Positions 1 through 8,493 of a DNA stretch of 64,000 nucleotides are shown piece after piece. The notes under the pieces are model-generated. The model did no database searches and had not been told where the DNA came from. It saw nothing but the letters and a program-made list of their open reading frames with translations. This DNA is from Salinirubellus litoreus (GTDB lineage Archaea; Halobacteriota; Halobacteria; Halobacteriales; Haloarculaceae), in contig NZ_CP147841.1 in assembly GCF_037335815.1 (NCBI RefSeq), positions 744,001 through 808,000 of the forward strand, written 5' to 3'. The position numbers and the translations under genes are program-made. Position 1 is the first letter of the stretch. Each line of letters begins with the position of its first letter.

Positions 1-21
1 CCGATGCTTCCGAGGGGCTGG

Positions 22-159
22 CTACGCGCTGTCGTCGCGCTCTCGCTTCCCCGAGCGGTTGCGTCGGTATCGGAGTAGCTCGGTCGCGACTGCGCCGACA
101 CCGATGGCGAGCGCCCCAAGGACCAGCACCCACGGTCCGGTCTGTGAGTCTTCAGTCAC
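22..159 (-). CDS. Small single-pass membrane protein (hypothetical)
   Basis: A 45-residue product read from a GTG at 159. It has one hydrophobic segment of about 20 residues (residues ~8-27) followed by an Arg/Lys-rich tail and an acidic end, as in a short membrane anchor with a cytoplasmic basic tail. The frame stays open upstream to 300, but that part is Pro/Arg-rich and crosses the putative attachment site at 263-276, so the GTG start is preferred. No family recognised. It lies outside the putative island and may be the chromosomal left flank. Existence is uncertain because of the small size. Confidence 0.35.
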   Translation of the reverse strand: MTEDSQTGPWVLVLGALAIGVGAVATELLRYRRNRSGKRERDDSA

Positions 160-262
160 GGGACGGGGTAGGGGCGGAGGTGGATGAACTCTTGTCTCGC
201 GTCCGGGTCGGTCGACGCAGCCGTCCGGGGACGCAAGGGTGGGGGACTCGAAAGGCCGAGAA

Positions 263-276
263 AGTAGTCCCACCAG
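263..276. other. Putative attachment site copy 1 (distal att)
   Basis: The 14 bases agtagtcccaccag match exactly the plus-strand sequence at 51137-51150, which covers the last 12 bases of the tRNA-Gln gene plus two flanking bases. This fits the distal att left when an element integrates at the tRNA 3' end. The match is short for an att core, so it is a prediction. A second copy lies at 6430-6441. Confidence 0.55.
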
Positions 277-366
277 ACGATGAAATTCCGAGTTTTGCAT
301 CTTTCAGGATCGCTGTACGGTTAACAGAAGAACTCGGGCCTGGTTGCACCCCTCCGGTTTTGTCCC

Positions 367-921
367 TTACTCCATTTGCTCGATCCCATATTCACTCCCG
401 AATTCCGAGAAATGTTCAACGAGTTTCTCGCCCGTCTGCTCGATTTCATCGACCGAGCTGACGTGTCGGTAGAAGACTCTGCCAGAAGAGAACGGATCCT
501 TAGCGACCTGAAGTGCCCACTCACGGGTCTGTGCCGCCACACGCTCGTCGTCAGATTTTGAGGCGCGCTTGATCTTGTAACCAAACGCGCGCAAGGCGCC
601 GTCGATATCCGCCCGGTTATACTGTGTCGGATCACACCAGTACAGATGGACATTTAGTCTCAAATTCCGACCATTATCTTCAGATTGAACTCGATTCATT
701 GGGTAGTCAATCCGAGCCACCGCCAGCACGGATCCAGAAGATCGAGTTACGTTTTCCATGCCCTCCACAGGGCTGTCAAACAGTTCGGGGGTCTCGGCAA
801 TCATCTCTTCACCGACCTGCTGCAGTGCCACTCTGATCTCGTCCTCAAATTGGTCAGCCAATCGGACTGCTTTTAGATATCGATCACTCTGGAGCCCCAT
901 ACTAAGGAAATCATCAGTCAT
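367..921 (-). CDS. Hypothetical protein, 184 aa
   Basis: Acidic soluble protein without membrane segments or a family I recognise. The first ~65 residues look helical and charged. Residues ~65-110 read like a beta-rich core (LRLNVHLYW), and the C-terminal third is helical and acidic. The start ATG overlaps the stop of the upstream reading frame by 4 bases (918-921), so it is translationally coupled to the frameshifted nuclease-like gene on the same strand. The pair probably worked together. Codon use fits a haloarchaeal gene. Function unknown. Confidence 0.6.
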   Translation of the reverse strand: MTDDFLSMGLQSDRYLKAVRLADQFEDEIRVALQQVGEEMIAETPELFDSPVEGMENVTRSSGSVLAVARIDYPMNRVQSEDNGRNLRLNVHLYWCDPTQYNRADIDGALRAFGYKIKRASKSDDERVAAQTREWALQVAKDPFSSGRVFYRHVSSVDEIEQTGEKLVEHFSEFGSEYGIEQME

Positions 922-2002
922 TGAACGACCCTCTCGCGGAGATATGTTAGTTGTTTCTCGAGAATCTCGGCGAATTGAATCGGCCGAAGCGAATCGACGA
1001 CGTTCGCAAGAGCGACCATTCGTTCAATTACTGGCTGTGGACGGAACTCCATAATCTGCTGCTCAGCGACCGCACAGAACAGGTAGGCGTTGGCCGCCCA
1101 GTGATCGTCAACAACTGCATTCCGACGCAGAAGCGAGCGAATCGCCGCGGTCACGTCACGCCAGTATATCACGGCGACAGGCCCGGGATCAGCCCATTCG
1201 ATCCGGAGCGGTCCACCTGGTCGCTGCTCAACCGGCGGCCCAACGATGGAGCCGAGACGGCCGGTCTTTCGCTTTGGGAGGAGGAGTGCATGAGTCCACT
1301 CCTGGTCGTCGTAGTGGTGCTCGACGAGGCGCGCCGTCTCGGCCGTTTCGGGTAGTTCTCGTCGTCCAGCTTCACCTCGATGGAGACGCCACGGTCGGCG
1401 TGAAAGACGAGTATGTCCGGCCGTCGGAAGGAGCCCTCCTGCTCAACCCGCTTCGAGAGCTGTTCTTCTCGAACCACCTTGTCCGGGGACTGATCCACTT
1501 CAACGTCGAATAGCTCCCCCACCAGCTCTGCAGAGGGTCGAAGCAGCCGCGCCAGCCACTGCGACCACTCCACCTCGTTACTGGGCTGAAGCGGGCCCCG
1601 TTGGAACCGATTCAGGGTCAGGTCTGCGGCCAGCGGGTCCGTATCGAAGGGGGCCTCCGATTGTCTCCACTCCTTGTTGGATCGGTCCAGCAGGTTAGCG
1701 AGTTCAACGGCTGTATCATGGCCCGTCTCAGCGTAGACATCCCACCACGGCTCGAGCTCGTCCCAAGCGTCAGTCGACCGGCCGAAGGTGGACGCCCAAT
1801 CTGAGGCGGGGGCCTGGATAACGGGAGAGGAGTCCGCATACACCCGCCACCACGGATCGAGTTCATTCCACTTGTCGGCCAACCACTCTACGTCGAGCAC
1901 TCGGTCAGAGGCGGCACTTGGACTGATTGGTCGTGCCTGCGTGTATGCTGCCCACCAGGGGTCGAGACCCTCCCAATCACCCGGCTCGACCTCGATGCCC
2001 AT
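918..2002 (-). pseudogene. PD-(D/E)XK nuclease-like protein with three PWW repeats, frameshifted
   Basis: Two adjacent reading frames on this strand (2002-1169 and 1172-918) join into one protein of about 360 residues if a single base is restored in the G run at 1350-1352. The second frame then carries on sensibly after the DDENY stretch, where the first turns into a Ser/Thr/Arg-rich shadow. Residues 1-90 hold three copies of a (L/E)xPWWxxYA motif, with LDPWW, LDPWW and LEPWW at residues 13, 48 and 83, exactly 35 apart. The middle contains RRPDILVF (D196) followed by SIEVK (E209, K211), the usual Asp...Glu-x-Lys arrangement of the PD-(D/E)XK fold. I infer a nuclease-like or DNA-end-processing protein, now broken by a deletion or a sequencing error. 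The 184-aa gene downstream overlaps its stop by 4 bases. Confidence 0.7.
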
Positions 2003-2151
2003 GGCTCAGCTCACGCCCGGCGCCGATAAAGTCGCTGGGGGGAACTAAGGAGTTGTCAAGCTTGCTGAGCGGGGTCCTGCTAATCGTAGAAAGTGCCCCG
2101 CCACAATGAGTCCAAGATGCTCGCCTGCGAGAGGTCTGCTAAATCTAAACT

Positions 2152-2448
2152 CTACCCTACCATCTGCTCGATTTCCAGAAGGTGGTCTAAGAATTGACCT
2201 GTCTGATCCTCGCCGGTGTAGACGTCATGGATACAAAGCGCGCGGATGTTCGCCTCTGAGCGATCGTACGCTTGTGCCGTCTCGGTGAGCGCACGGTCTA
2301 AACGACTCTGGGGTTCAGTTCGATACTGCTTCCCGTTGTCCGCTCGTTTGGGCTGACTGCCTCGGCTCTCTAAGAACCTCTCAGTGACTCTACGGCGGTA
2401 ATAGGACCTATTCCGGTTATCAGGCAACGGAGGGAATACGTCGCTCAT
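2152..2448 (-). CDS. Hypothetical protein, 98 aa
   Basis: Charged, soluble protein. The first ~50 residues are basic (YYRRRVTERFLESRG) and the C-terminal half is acidic and helical. No recognised family. It starts 5 bases from the start of the divergently read HD-domain gene at 2454, so the two would share a very short control region. A basic N-terminus with an acidic C-terminus could suit a small nucleic-acid-binding protein, but nothing in the sequence proves it. Confidence 0.5.
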   Translation of the reverse strand: MSDVFPPLPDNRNRSYYRRRVTERFLESRGSQPKRADNGKQYRTEPQSRLDRALTETAQAYDRSEANIRALCIHDVYTGEDQTGQFLDHLLEIEQMVG

Positions 2449-2453
2449 CGCCT

Positions 2454-2960
2454 TTGCTAAGAGGTCGTCTGCATTTTCGACCTGCCTACCTGCTTGCCTT
2501 TATCGCGGCCCAGTATGCCATCTATTTCGTCGGCCGCTTCGCCGGACAGGGGAAAGAGTTCTACAGCGTCGCGCGGCACTCGGTCCACGTCAGTCTCGAA
2601 GTAGAGGCGCGAGGCGGGAGTCGGAAGGTCCAGCGCTACGCGCTCGTCCATGACGCTGCCGAGGCATACCTCTCGGACGTCCCTGGCCCGGTGAAAAAGA
2701 GCTCCCCGGGGTACAAACACGCCGAGCGAGCCCTCGGCAGAGCGGTCGTGGAGGCGCTTGACCTCGACGTCACGGCAGACGAGAAGGCGTTCGTCGAGCG
2801 GACGGACAAGGTCGTTGGGCAGTACGAGCTAGCGGCGTATTTCCCCGAGAGAGGCTACGAGGGGCCGGTCGACCTCCGTCACGACCCGGACGCTGTGGAC
2901 GCGAGCGCGGACGACAAGGCGCTGTTCCTGGGGCGGGCGAGGGCCCTCGGTCTCCGATAG
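2454..2960 (+). CDS. HD-superfamily phosphohydrolase (YfbR-like)
   Basis: The protein matches the pattern of YfbR-type and phage-type HD hydrolases. A first metal-binding His lies in EFYSVARHSVHVS (residues ~35-47). The HD pair lies in ALVHDAAEAYLSDVPGPVK (residues ~62-80), and a conserved Asp region follows near residue 120. Relatives act as metal-dependent phosphohydrolases, often nucleoside 5'-monophosphatases. The only in-frame start before the HD region is a TTG at 2454, and the first ~30 residues do not look like the usual family N-terminus, so the gene may be slightly truncated at its 5' end. Length (168 aa) is near normal. A stand-alone accessory HD enzyme fits nucleotide metabolism of a mobile element or a defence role. 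Confidence 0.72.
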   Translation: MLRGRLHFRPAYLLAFIAAQYAIYFVGRFAGQGKEFYSVARHSVHVSLEVEARGGSRKVQRYALVHDAAEAYLSDVPGPVKKSSPGYKHAERALGRAVVEALDLDVTADEKAFVERTDKVVGQYELAAYFPERGYEGPVDLRHDPDAVDASADDKALFLGRARALGLR

Positions 2961-3095
2961 TGGACCCAGCCCGAAGGTGACGCCTTTCTCGCGGGGTTGC
3001 GCTCACCTCCACTCGACTCTGCATAGGAACGAGGCCCGTACAGTATTCATCGGCCAGAAGAGATAACACTCTGTATGAAAATTCAAAATTGAAAT

Positions 3096-4202
3096 ATGAT
3101 ACCACTGGCATATCCCGCCGCGGCCGGCGCGCTACTCGTCGTTGGTGCTATTGCCGACCGCGCAGTCAAATCAGCCGCCGAGAACGACGCGACGACAGAC
3201 ACAGGCACAGACGCATCGGACCCAACAGACGAGTCCAGCGACATCGATCACTCGTACCAGCCCAACCCCGGCCTCGACAGCACCAACACGGACGCGACCG
3301 TCGACGAACACGAGGACACCGGGGCGGCGAGTGCGGGGACCGCCGAGGTTAATGGCGACGAGGAGACAGCAACCCAGAACATCGAGTTCCAGTTCGAATA
3401 CGACGAGCCCGACCCGGACGACCCAGACGGCGAACCTCGCCGCATCACTAAAACCATCACAGGAAGTGCGTTCCTTGGTAAGCTCGGCGACGCTATTCGT
3501 GTGCTCGGGGTCGACCGGCATCGCGAGGCCCAGTTCATCGAGGATGAAGTCGGGAAGATGCTCGCCCAACACCTCGATGGCGAACTCGTCGAGACGACTG
3601 CGAACGCCTTCGCCCCTGACGGCGGTATCGACGTTACCGTCATCACCGAGAACGGAAAGAAGATCTATCAGGTCAAGCACCACGGTACCCCGGTTGGGGC
3701 CGACACCGTGTCCGCGTACGAGCATCTTGACGGCATCTTCTCCACCAACGGCTTCCGCGACTCCGCCGCACCCAGCAAATTCGGCCTCGACGGATTCTCG
3801 TACGGCGATCTCCCCTGGTCGACGCCGGTAAATCACGAAGCCGGCCGGTTCATCAATGGTCTCCGAACTGCAGGGAGAGCAGTCGCCTCCGGCTTCCGAT
3901 CCATCGCTGGGGCGATCAACACTGCGATGGGGAGCGTCAAGACCGCGGTGGGAAGTACCCCGCGGAGTATCCCAACGCGAGCGTGGCGCGTCGCCTCCAC
4001 TCTCACCTCCCGCCTCGCGGTCGGCGCGAACGCCGGAGTCTACTGGTTCCTCGGTCTCGCGGTGTGGCAGCAACTCCTTATCGCTGTAGCCGCCGTCGCC
4101 GTCGTCCTGGGTATCGCCTCCCTCATCTACCACGTCTTCTTCGACACCGAGAGCGCTTCCGACACGGGCCTCCCGAACGTGCGTCGTCAGTCCACCGCCT
4201 GA
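3096..4202 (+). CDS. Membrane-anchored Mrr-like (PD-(D/E)XK) protein
   Basis: A 368-residue protein with a hydrophobic N-terminal segment (residues ~4-23) and a strong hydrophobic stretch near the C-terminus (~308-345, about two passes). Between them is an Asp/Thr-rich acidic linker, then a soluble domain. That domain has GGIDVTVI (D178) followed by YQVKHHG (Q192, K194), the GxD...QxK signature of Mrr/restriction-endonuclease-like folds. I infer a nuclease-fold domain held at the membrane. The context (NucS-like and other nuclease-fold genes within 5 kb) suggests defence against incoming DNA. Family not identified with certainty. The start at 3096 is an ATG directly before the hydrophobic segment. 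Confidence 0.72.
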   Translation: MIPLAYPAAAGALLVVGAIADRAVKSAAENDATTDTGTDASDPTDESSDIDHSYQPNPGLDSTNTDATVDEHEDTGAASAGTAEVNGDEETATQNIEFQFEYDEPDPDDPDGEPRRITKTITGSAFLGKLGDAIRVLGVDRHREAQFIEDEVGKMLAQHLDGELVETTANAFAPDGGIDVTVITENGKKIYQVKHHGTPVGADTVSAYEHLDGIFSTNGFRDSAAPSKFGLDGFSYGDLPWSTPVNHEAGRFINGLRTAGRAVASGFRSIAGAINTAMGSVKTAVGSTPRSIPTRAWRVASTLTSRLAVGANAGVYWFLGLAVWQQLLIAVAAVAVVLGIASLIYHVFFDTESASDTGLPNVRRQSTA

Positions 4203-4693
4203 CTCCCACGTCCTCGCTTACGACACGATGTTCTACTCGGCGCGCCTCTTGGACACAGTCGAATCGCCGGAAAGCACCGGCTGAAAGGAGCGCTCGTTAC
4301 TGGACCAGCAGGAAGTTCGCATATGCAAATAAGATTTCAACTGGGGCGGCTAGTCAGCGCCGATGTGGGCGCGGAGCGAGCCCGCGGGACTGCGCGCAGC
4401 GGGGGCTTCGGAACCGATCGCCTCGGATGCCGAAACGGCGGGCGACCCGGAACACAGGGCAGTCCACGATCGAGCGCGAAACTCCCGAGCGATCGAGGTC
4501 GCTCGACTTATCCAGGAGCCGTTAGAAGATGCGTGCTGAATACAGGGCGCGGTTATCTCAAAAGATGCGTACGGTAATCCCCCTGCTTACCCCCGCGTTG
4601 GTCTGCGATCTCCCAATCGAGGAACGATTCAGGCATTAAGGAGGCGTTTGCCCCGGTGTCCATACTCCCTACTGAATCGGGACACTGAGCGGC
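4203..4693. other. Intergenic, 491 bp, weak coding signal only
   Basis: No convincing gene. A 58-residue plus-strand frame (4363-4539) has an acidic, haloarchaeal-looking second half (AIEVARLIQEPLEDAC) and could be the tail of a decayed gene. It has no recognisable family or promoter. Confidence 0.3.
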
Positions 4694-5785
4694 TCACTCT
4701 TCTTCATCGAAGGCCGCCAGAAGCACCGGTTGTGCCCATTCGACGAGTCCGGCGCACGCGTCGGCGACCATGTCGATGTCTTCCGCGCGGGACGCAGAGA
4801 CGGTGATCGGCTCCATCCACGCAAGGTCATTCACGCCGGATTCGTTGACGCGATACGGATCGCCGTCGTGGGCATTCGCCTGTAGTGCGGCTCGGACCGT
4901 CTTGACCGCGCTGTCGTCGACTTCGCTCGCGTTCAGCCTGATTTGTGCCTCTCGGCCTGCCTCGTTGCCCGGGAGATACACCTCGTACCAGAGTCCAGGG
5001 GGCGTACTGGATTCGACCTTCACTTTCGTTCCCGTGGATCGGGCTGTCGTGATACCGGCTTGCTGGGTGACCCGAGGGGCAAGTCGGTCGCAAATGGTGC
5101 CAGTGAGATCCGAGAAGTCCGCCGAGGAGCGCTTCGGTCGGACTCGGGAAAGGGGGTAGTCGACGACCGTTGAGGAGACGAGAAACGAGTCACCTGACTG
5201 GTCGACGAACCGTCGCACCTCGACACACTGGACCGCAAGCCCCTGTTCGAGGAGATATCGAGCGTTCGACTCGGTTCTGGGAGTGATCTCCTCGGCGAGG
5301 ATCACCATCCGCTGGTGTTGGTTGAACGCGTCCATCGCTACGTCGCCGCCGAAGAATTCCTGATGCGCCTCAAGGAGGGAGTCCGCGATCGGCGTCGCGT
5401 GTCCGACCTCCCATTTGTCCGCCAACACATCGTCCTTGTAGGCAGTATAGATCTCGTCAAGGGCCTCGTACTCGTATCGGCTCAGCGACTGGGCGTAGTT
5501 CTGTGGCTGGCTGAGGATCGTCTCTTCGCTGGCACTCCCGGAACCGCTCTTTCCTTTCTTGAGTTCGACGACGACGACGTTCCCCCACTGATCGAGAGCG
5601 AGGAGGTCCAGGAATCCGGTATCGAGGGCGTACTGTCGTCCGAACACGAGTAGCGGCTCGTCGAGGATGACGTGCGGGTTCAGGTTCAGCCAGGACTCGA
5701 GTTCCCACTCAGTCTCGGCGGCGACGTACTGGAGCGCATCTGCCTCCACTTCGGATCTCTCCGGATCAAAATCAAAGAGTCTCAT
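4694..5785 (-). CDS. NucS/DUF91-like endonuclease domain protein
   Basis: The N-terminal ~150 residues match the DUF91/NucS-type nuclease pattern. An acidic helix with WELESWLNLNPHVI is followed by a beta-sheet with FLDLLALDQWGNVVVVELKKG. In this numbering D60, E74 and K76 form the PD-(D/E)XK active-site set. A helical region with QPQNYAQSLSRYEY comes next, then an acidic C-terminal domain of unknown role. NucS relatives cleave branched or mismatched DNA. This stand-alone version is the kind often found near defence genes. I chose the ATG at 5785 because a TATA-like element lies at 5829-5836, about 45 bases upstream. An ATG at 5812 is in frame but sits too close to that element. The frame stays open to 5947, but that stretch is not protein-like. 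Confidence 0.82.
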   Translation of the reverse strand: MRLFDFDPERSEVEADALQYVAAETEWELESWLNLNPHVILDEPLLVFGRQYALDTGFLDLLALDQWGNVVVVELKKGKSGSGSASEETILSQPQNYAQSLSRYEYEALDEIYTAYKDDVLADKWEVGHATPIADSLLEAHQEFFGGDVAMDAFNQHQRMVILAEEITPRTESNARYLLEQGLAVQCVEVRRFVDQSGDSFLVSSTVVDYPLSRVRPKRSSADFSDLTGTICDRLAPRVTQQAGITTARSTGTKVKVESSTPPGLWYEVYLPGNEAGREAQIRLNASEVDDSAVKTVRAALQANAHDGDPYRVNESGVNDLAWMEPITVSASRAEDIDMVADACAGLVEWAQPVLLAAFDEEE

Positions 5786-5828
5786 TCGGATACCCAACCC
5801 GTTCGGCGCCATTAAAGTGTAGTTTGTT

Positions 5829-5836
5829 GATAAATA
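5829..5836 (-). promoter_or_regulatory. TATA-like promoter element
   Basis: Reads TATTTATC on the minus strand in an AT-rich pocket. Placed to start transcription near 5806, giving a leader of about 20 bases before the ATG at 5785. Confidence 0.4.
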
Positions 5837-5855
5837 GTGAGTCGGTGAGGGATAG

Positions 5856-6088
5856 TCACAACTCGCAGACGGAGGCGAAGTCACTATCCACCTCATCGTA
5901 AGCGGCACCCACACTGGAACTCTCGGGGGTGTTGAACCGACCGGCAACGAGTTTCAGGTCGGGATGATTGCTATCTCCGCACTCGGAGACGGGGCAGTAG
6001 TCGAACAACACGCGACGGGGGACATATTCCAGTTGTTCCTCCAGATGGATGTCGTCAAGTCTCAGATTTTCGAACTAACCAGCGCCAT
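5856..6088 (-). pseudogene. Degenerate small gene, ~77 codons, one frameshift
   Basis: From 6074 to 5856 one minus-strand frame encodes about 72 residues with a strongly haloarchaeal, acidic composition (AAYDEVDSDFASVCEL at the end) and a Cys pair in FDYCPVSECGD. It has no ATG. An ATG at 6088 in another frame reads eight codons before a stop. A single indel near 6070 would join the two. I cannot name it. It is either a decayed gene or a gene with a non-standard start. Confidence 0.3.
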
Positions 6089-6429
6089 ATATACACCCTC
6101 TGTATTCAGCACAGACGCTCGAGAACATCCCGAACCAGACATAGACTAGACTAATGGCCTCGGTGGGACGGGAACTGACCGGCGCGCGAACCGACGAGCA
6201 GCACCGGCGAATCCCCGCAGTGGAGCGGGCGGGCCTGCAAAGGCCGGCTGATGACTTCTCCTCGCGTCTTGCTTACGCGCTCGCGCACTCAGGCTCTCCG
6301 GGGACCCAAGCCACTGGGAGGACCACCGAGCGCGAACGCTGCGCGAAGAAAGACCGCGAGAACGGACACCGAGGATGACCGCCACACCGCGGGACACCCA
6401 CGGCTGGAGGATTCGAAACTCCGGGTTCA

Positions 6430-6441
6430 TAGTCCCACCAG
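6430..6441. other. Putative attachment site copy 2 (next to integrase)
   Basis: tagtcccaccag is identical to the last 12 bases of the tRNA-Gln gene (51139-51150 on this strand) and lies 46 bases upstream of the integrase start. Integrase genes of tRNA-targeting elements usually sit next to one att, which supports the reading. It is short, so the call is not certain. Confidence 0.6.
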
Positions 6442-6487
6442 AACTACTGCCAGAGGTTACATAGTCCACACGTGCGAGACGTTTGGT

Positions 6488-7738
6488 ATGGCCAACACGA
6501 ACGACGTCCAGGAGTACAATCGGAAGCTCCAGAACCAGCTTGAGTTGCTCGCTGAAGCCGATATCGAGGAGTCCGACCGTGAAGAGATTCGCGAGTTCGT
6601 GAACTACCTTGAGGTCCGGACCGACAATGACCGGGGAACGATTATCTCGAACCTGAACCGACTCCGCCTCTCTGCCGAGCGGGGTGATACACCACTTACT
6701 GAGGCGAACGAGAGCCACATCACCGCCCTCATAGGAACGCTCAAACGCGAATTCGAGCTCAAGGAGGGAACTCTCCGCGAGTACCGGAAGGCTCTCCGGA
6801 AGTTCTATAAATGGCGTGGCGTCGAGTGGGGTGAAGACCTCAAGGTCGGCCCCTCGCCGAAGCGAACCGTCGACCCGGACCAGCTCCTCTCCGAGGACGA
6901 AATTGAGGCCATCCTCAACACCGCCGAGAATCCCCGCGACAAAGCCGCCATCGCACTGCTCGCCGACACGGGGCTCCGCATCGGGGCACTCGCAAGCCTC
7001 CGCGTCCGAGACATCGACCTCTCCGAGCAGCCGGGGACCGTCAGCATCAACCAGGAGGCGAACGTAAAGGGTGCGAGCGGTAGTGTCCCGATGACGTGGT
7101 CGCGCGGCTACGTCGGGAGCTGGCTCGACGTCCATCCACGCCGCGAGGATCCTGACGCCGCGCTCATCCACAAGCACGCCGGCCACCACACCGCCGGAGA
7201 CGACGACGGCGCCCTCACCTACCAGTACCTCAGCCGACGCATCAAGGAGGTTGGCGAGCGTGCCGGGATCGAGCCCGAGCGCCTCAACGCTCACAACTTC
7301 CGGAAGAGCGCCATCACTCGCTGGATCCGCGAGGGATTCGACGAACAGAAAATCAAACACCGCGCGTTCTGGGAGAAGGACAGCCGCCAGTTCAAGACCT
7401 ACTCGGGCATCACCGACGAGGAGATGAATGTCGAGATCGCCGATCACTACGGAATCGACGTCGGGGAGCGTGAGGCCGCCCGTCCCAACCTCGGTAACTG
7501 CCCCCAGTGTGGCTCGCCGCTCCGCGACTCGGCCCGGTTCTGTCCTGGATGTGGCGCGCCGCTTACCGCGGCGGCCGCGGACAGAACAGACGCTATCGAT
7601 GACGCCACATTCGAGTCGATGGGTGCTGCGACCGGACAAGAGCGGAACTTCTTCACCGAGTTCCGACGCCGGTTCAATACTGATCCCGCCTTCCGCGAGC
7701 AGGTCGTCGGTGACGGCGATCATGCTGGGCCCTCCTGA
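6488..7738 (+). CDS. Tyrosine recombinase / integrase with C-terminal zinc ribbon
   Basis: A 416-residue protein of the phage-integrase (XerC/D-like) superfamily. The N-terminal SAM-like core-binding domain covers residues ~1-130. The catalytic domain has Arg in DTGLRIGALASLRV (~R164), HNFR (~H268/R271), and Tyr in FKTYSG (~Y303). After it, residues ~336-362 form a zinc ribbon with two CxxC pairs (CPQCG, FCPGCG), an addition common in haloarchaeal integrases. The ATG at 6488 is chosen because the conserved domain starts there. An upstream in-frame start at 6251 would add an Arg-rich shadow and cross the att copy. It probably catalysed insertion of the element into the tRNA-Gln gene. Its 3' end overlaps the convergent small gene by 19 bases. 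Confidence 0.9.
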   Translation: MANTNDVQEYNRKLQNQLELLAEADIEESDREEIREFVNYLEVRTDNDRGTIISNLNRLRLSAERGDTPLTEANESHITALIGTLKREFELKEGTLREYRKALRKFYKWRGVEWGEDLKVGPSPKRTVDPDQLLSEDEIEAILNTAENPRDKAAIALLADTGLRIGALASLRVRDIDLSEQPGTVSINQEANVKGASGSVPMTWSRGYVGSWLDVHPRREDPDAALIHKHAGHHTAGDDDGALTYQYLSRRIKEVGERAGIEPERLNAHNFRKSAITRWIREGFDEQKIKHRAFWEKDSRQFKTYSGITDEEMNVEIADHYGIDVGEREAARPNLGNCPQCGSPLRDSARFCPGCGAPLTAAAADRTDAIDDATFESMGAATGQERNFFTEFRRRFNTDPAFREQVVGDGDHAGPS

Positions 7739-7890
7739 CGCCGATGCTCGGGGGCGTGCTCAAGCGCCCGCTTCGCGACGGTCGCGAGTGGGTACTCGTT
7801 GGGATCGAACCTGGCGATTCGCTTGAGGAGTTCCTCGTCGCTTAGATCTTCGATGCTGCCGTCGGGTGAGAGGAGTGGACTCTTCGTCAT
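7720..7890 (-). CDS. Small conserved-type haloarchaeal protein, 56 aa
   Basis: Acidic helical micro-protein with the pattern DLSDEELLKRIARFDP followed by YPLATVAKRALEHA. This resembles small haloarchaeal proteins found beside integrases, but I cannot name the family. The ATG at 7890 is preferred, with 7902 also in frame. It converges on the integrase and overlaps its end by 19 bases, so antisense effects between the two transcripts are possible. Function unknown. Confidence 0.5.
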   Translation of the reverse strand: MTKSPLLSPDGSIEDLSDEELLKRIARFDPNEYPLATVAKRALEHAPEHRRQEGPA

Positions 7891-8123
7891 TCGGCCGCCC
7901 ACCTCAAAGGTGTACTAATGCTATTTGTCGGTCCCACAGTCGAGCGGGCGCCGCTGCTGTATCCAATGAATAGTGATGGGTCAGCGACTAACCCCTCTAT
8001 ATGGCCCTCTTTCCGGATGCCGAACGCCGTAGAGCCGGTGTCAGCAGTGTGACGTGCGGTCGTATGATCGCTATTTTCTGGATTTTTATTATATTCCATG
8101 GGTCAAGTTCCGCTTCTCGCTCA

Positions 8124-8300
8124 ATGGAGGAACAGCCAGACTGACCCAAATGCTCATACTGCCGGAGGCTGTACCCCCCGACAGGAGCAGGGTCGAAGCT
8201 GCTCCGCCGTGCGACGAGAGCTTCGAACTGCTGCACCGGACTTGCCTTGGAACAATGTCGGTGCGGCAGTTCGGACGTTACTACCTTGGAGACTCGTTGA
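8124..8300 (+). pseudogene. Possible zinc-ribbon micro-protein with in-frame stop
   Basis: From an ATG at 8124 the frame reads MEEQPD, a TGA at 8142, then PKCSYCRRLYPP and, after about 25 residues, CRCGSSDV, ending at 8298-8300. Two CxxC/CxC pairs suggest a small zinc ribbon. The TGA sits where Cys or Trp would be expected. Low confidence. It overlaps the convergent antitoxin-like gene by 20 bases. Confidence 0.22.
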
Positions 8301-8427
8301 TCGCCTCCGGTTCGTATTGTCTCACCATCAGTTCTAATACTTCGTCGTAGGTCTGCCCACCACGCTTCTGAGCTTTCACCATATCCCTGATTCGCTTCGA
8401 ACAAGGTATCGATGAGTTGGTGGGCAT
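8281..8427 (-). CDS. Orphan VapB/CopG-like antitoxin-type protein, 48 aa
   Basis: The 48 residues follow the pattern of short haloarchaeal antitoxin-like regulators: a short beta segment (SSIPCSKRIRD), a basic helix (MVKAQKRGGQTYDEVLE) and an acidic C-terminus. The phrase KRGGxTYDEVL is typical of VapB-type partners of PIN toxins. No PIN toxin follows on this strand, so it is an orphan or a remnant. I chose the ATG at 8427. The frame is open further upstream, but that part is hydrophobic, unrelated and antisense to the next gene. Confidence 0.5.
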   Translation of the reverse strand: MPTNSSIPCSKRIRDMVKAQKRGGQTYDEVLELMVRQYEPEAINESPR

Positions 8428-8493
8428 ACACCGCCCGATTAGGTGGGGGGGATTAAATCGATTGTGAGCGTAACAATGCTCTGTTACGCACTC

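Noticed and set aside
6405..6441. Possible tRNA fragment upstream of the integrase
   Set aside because: Only the 12-base acceptor end is shared with tRNA-Gln; no arms or anticodon stem can be built, so it is called an att site.
6146..7723. 525-residue minus-strand frame opposite the integrase
   Set aside because: Antisense shadow; the plus strand holds a clear catalytic integrase.
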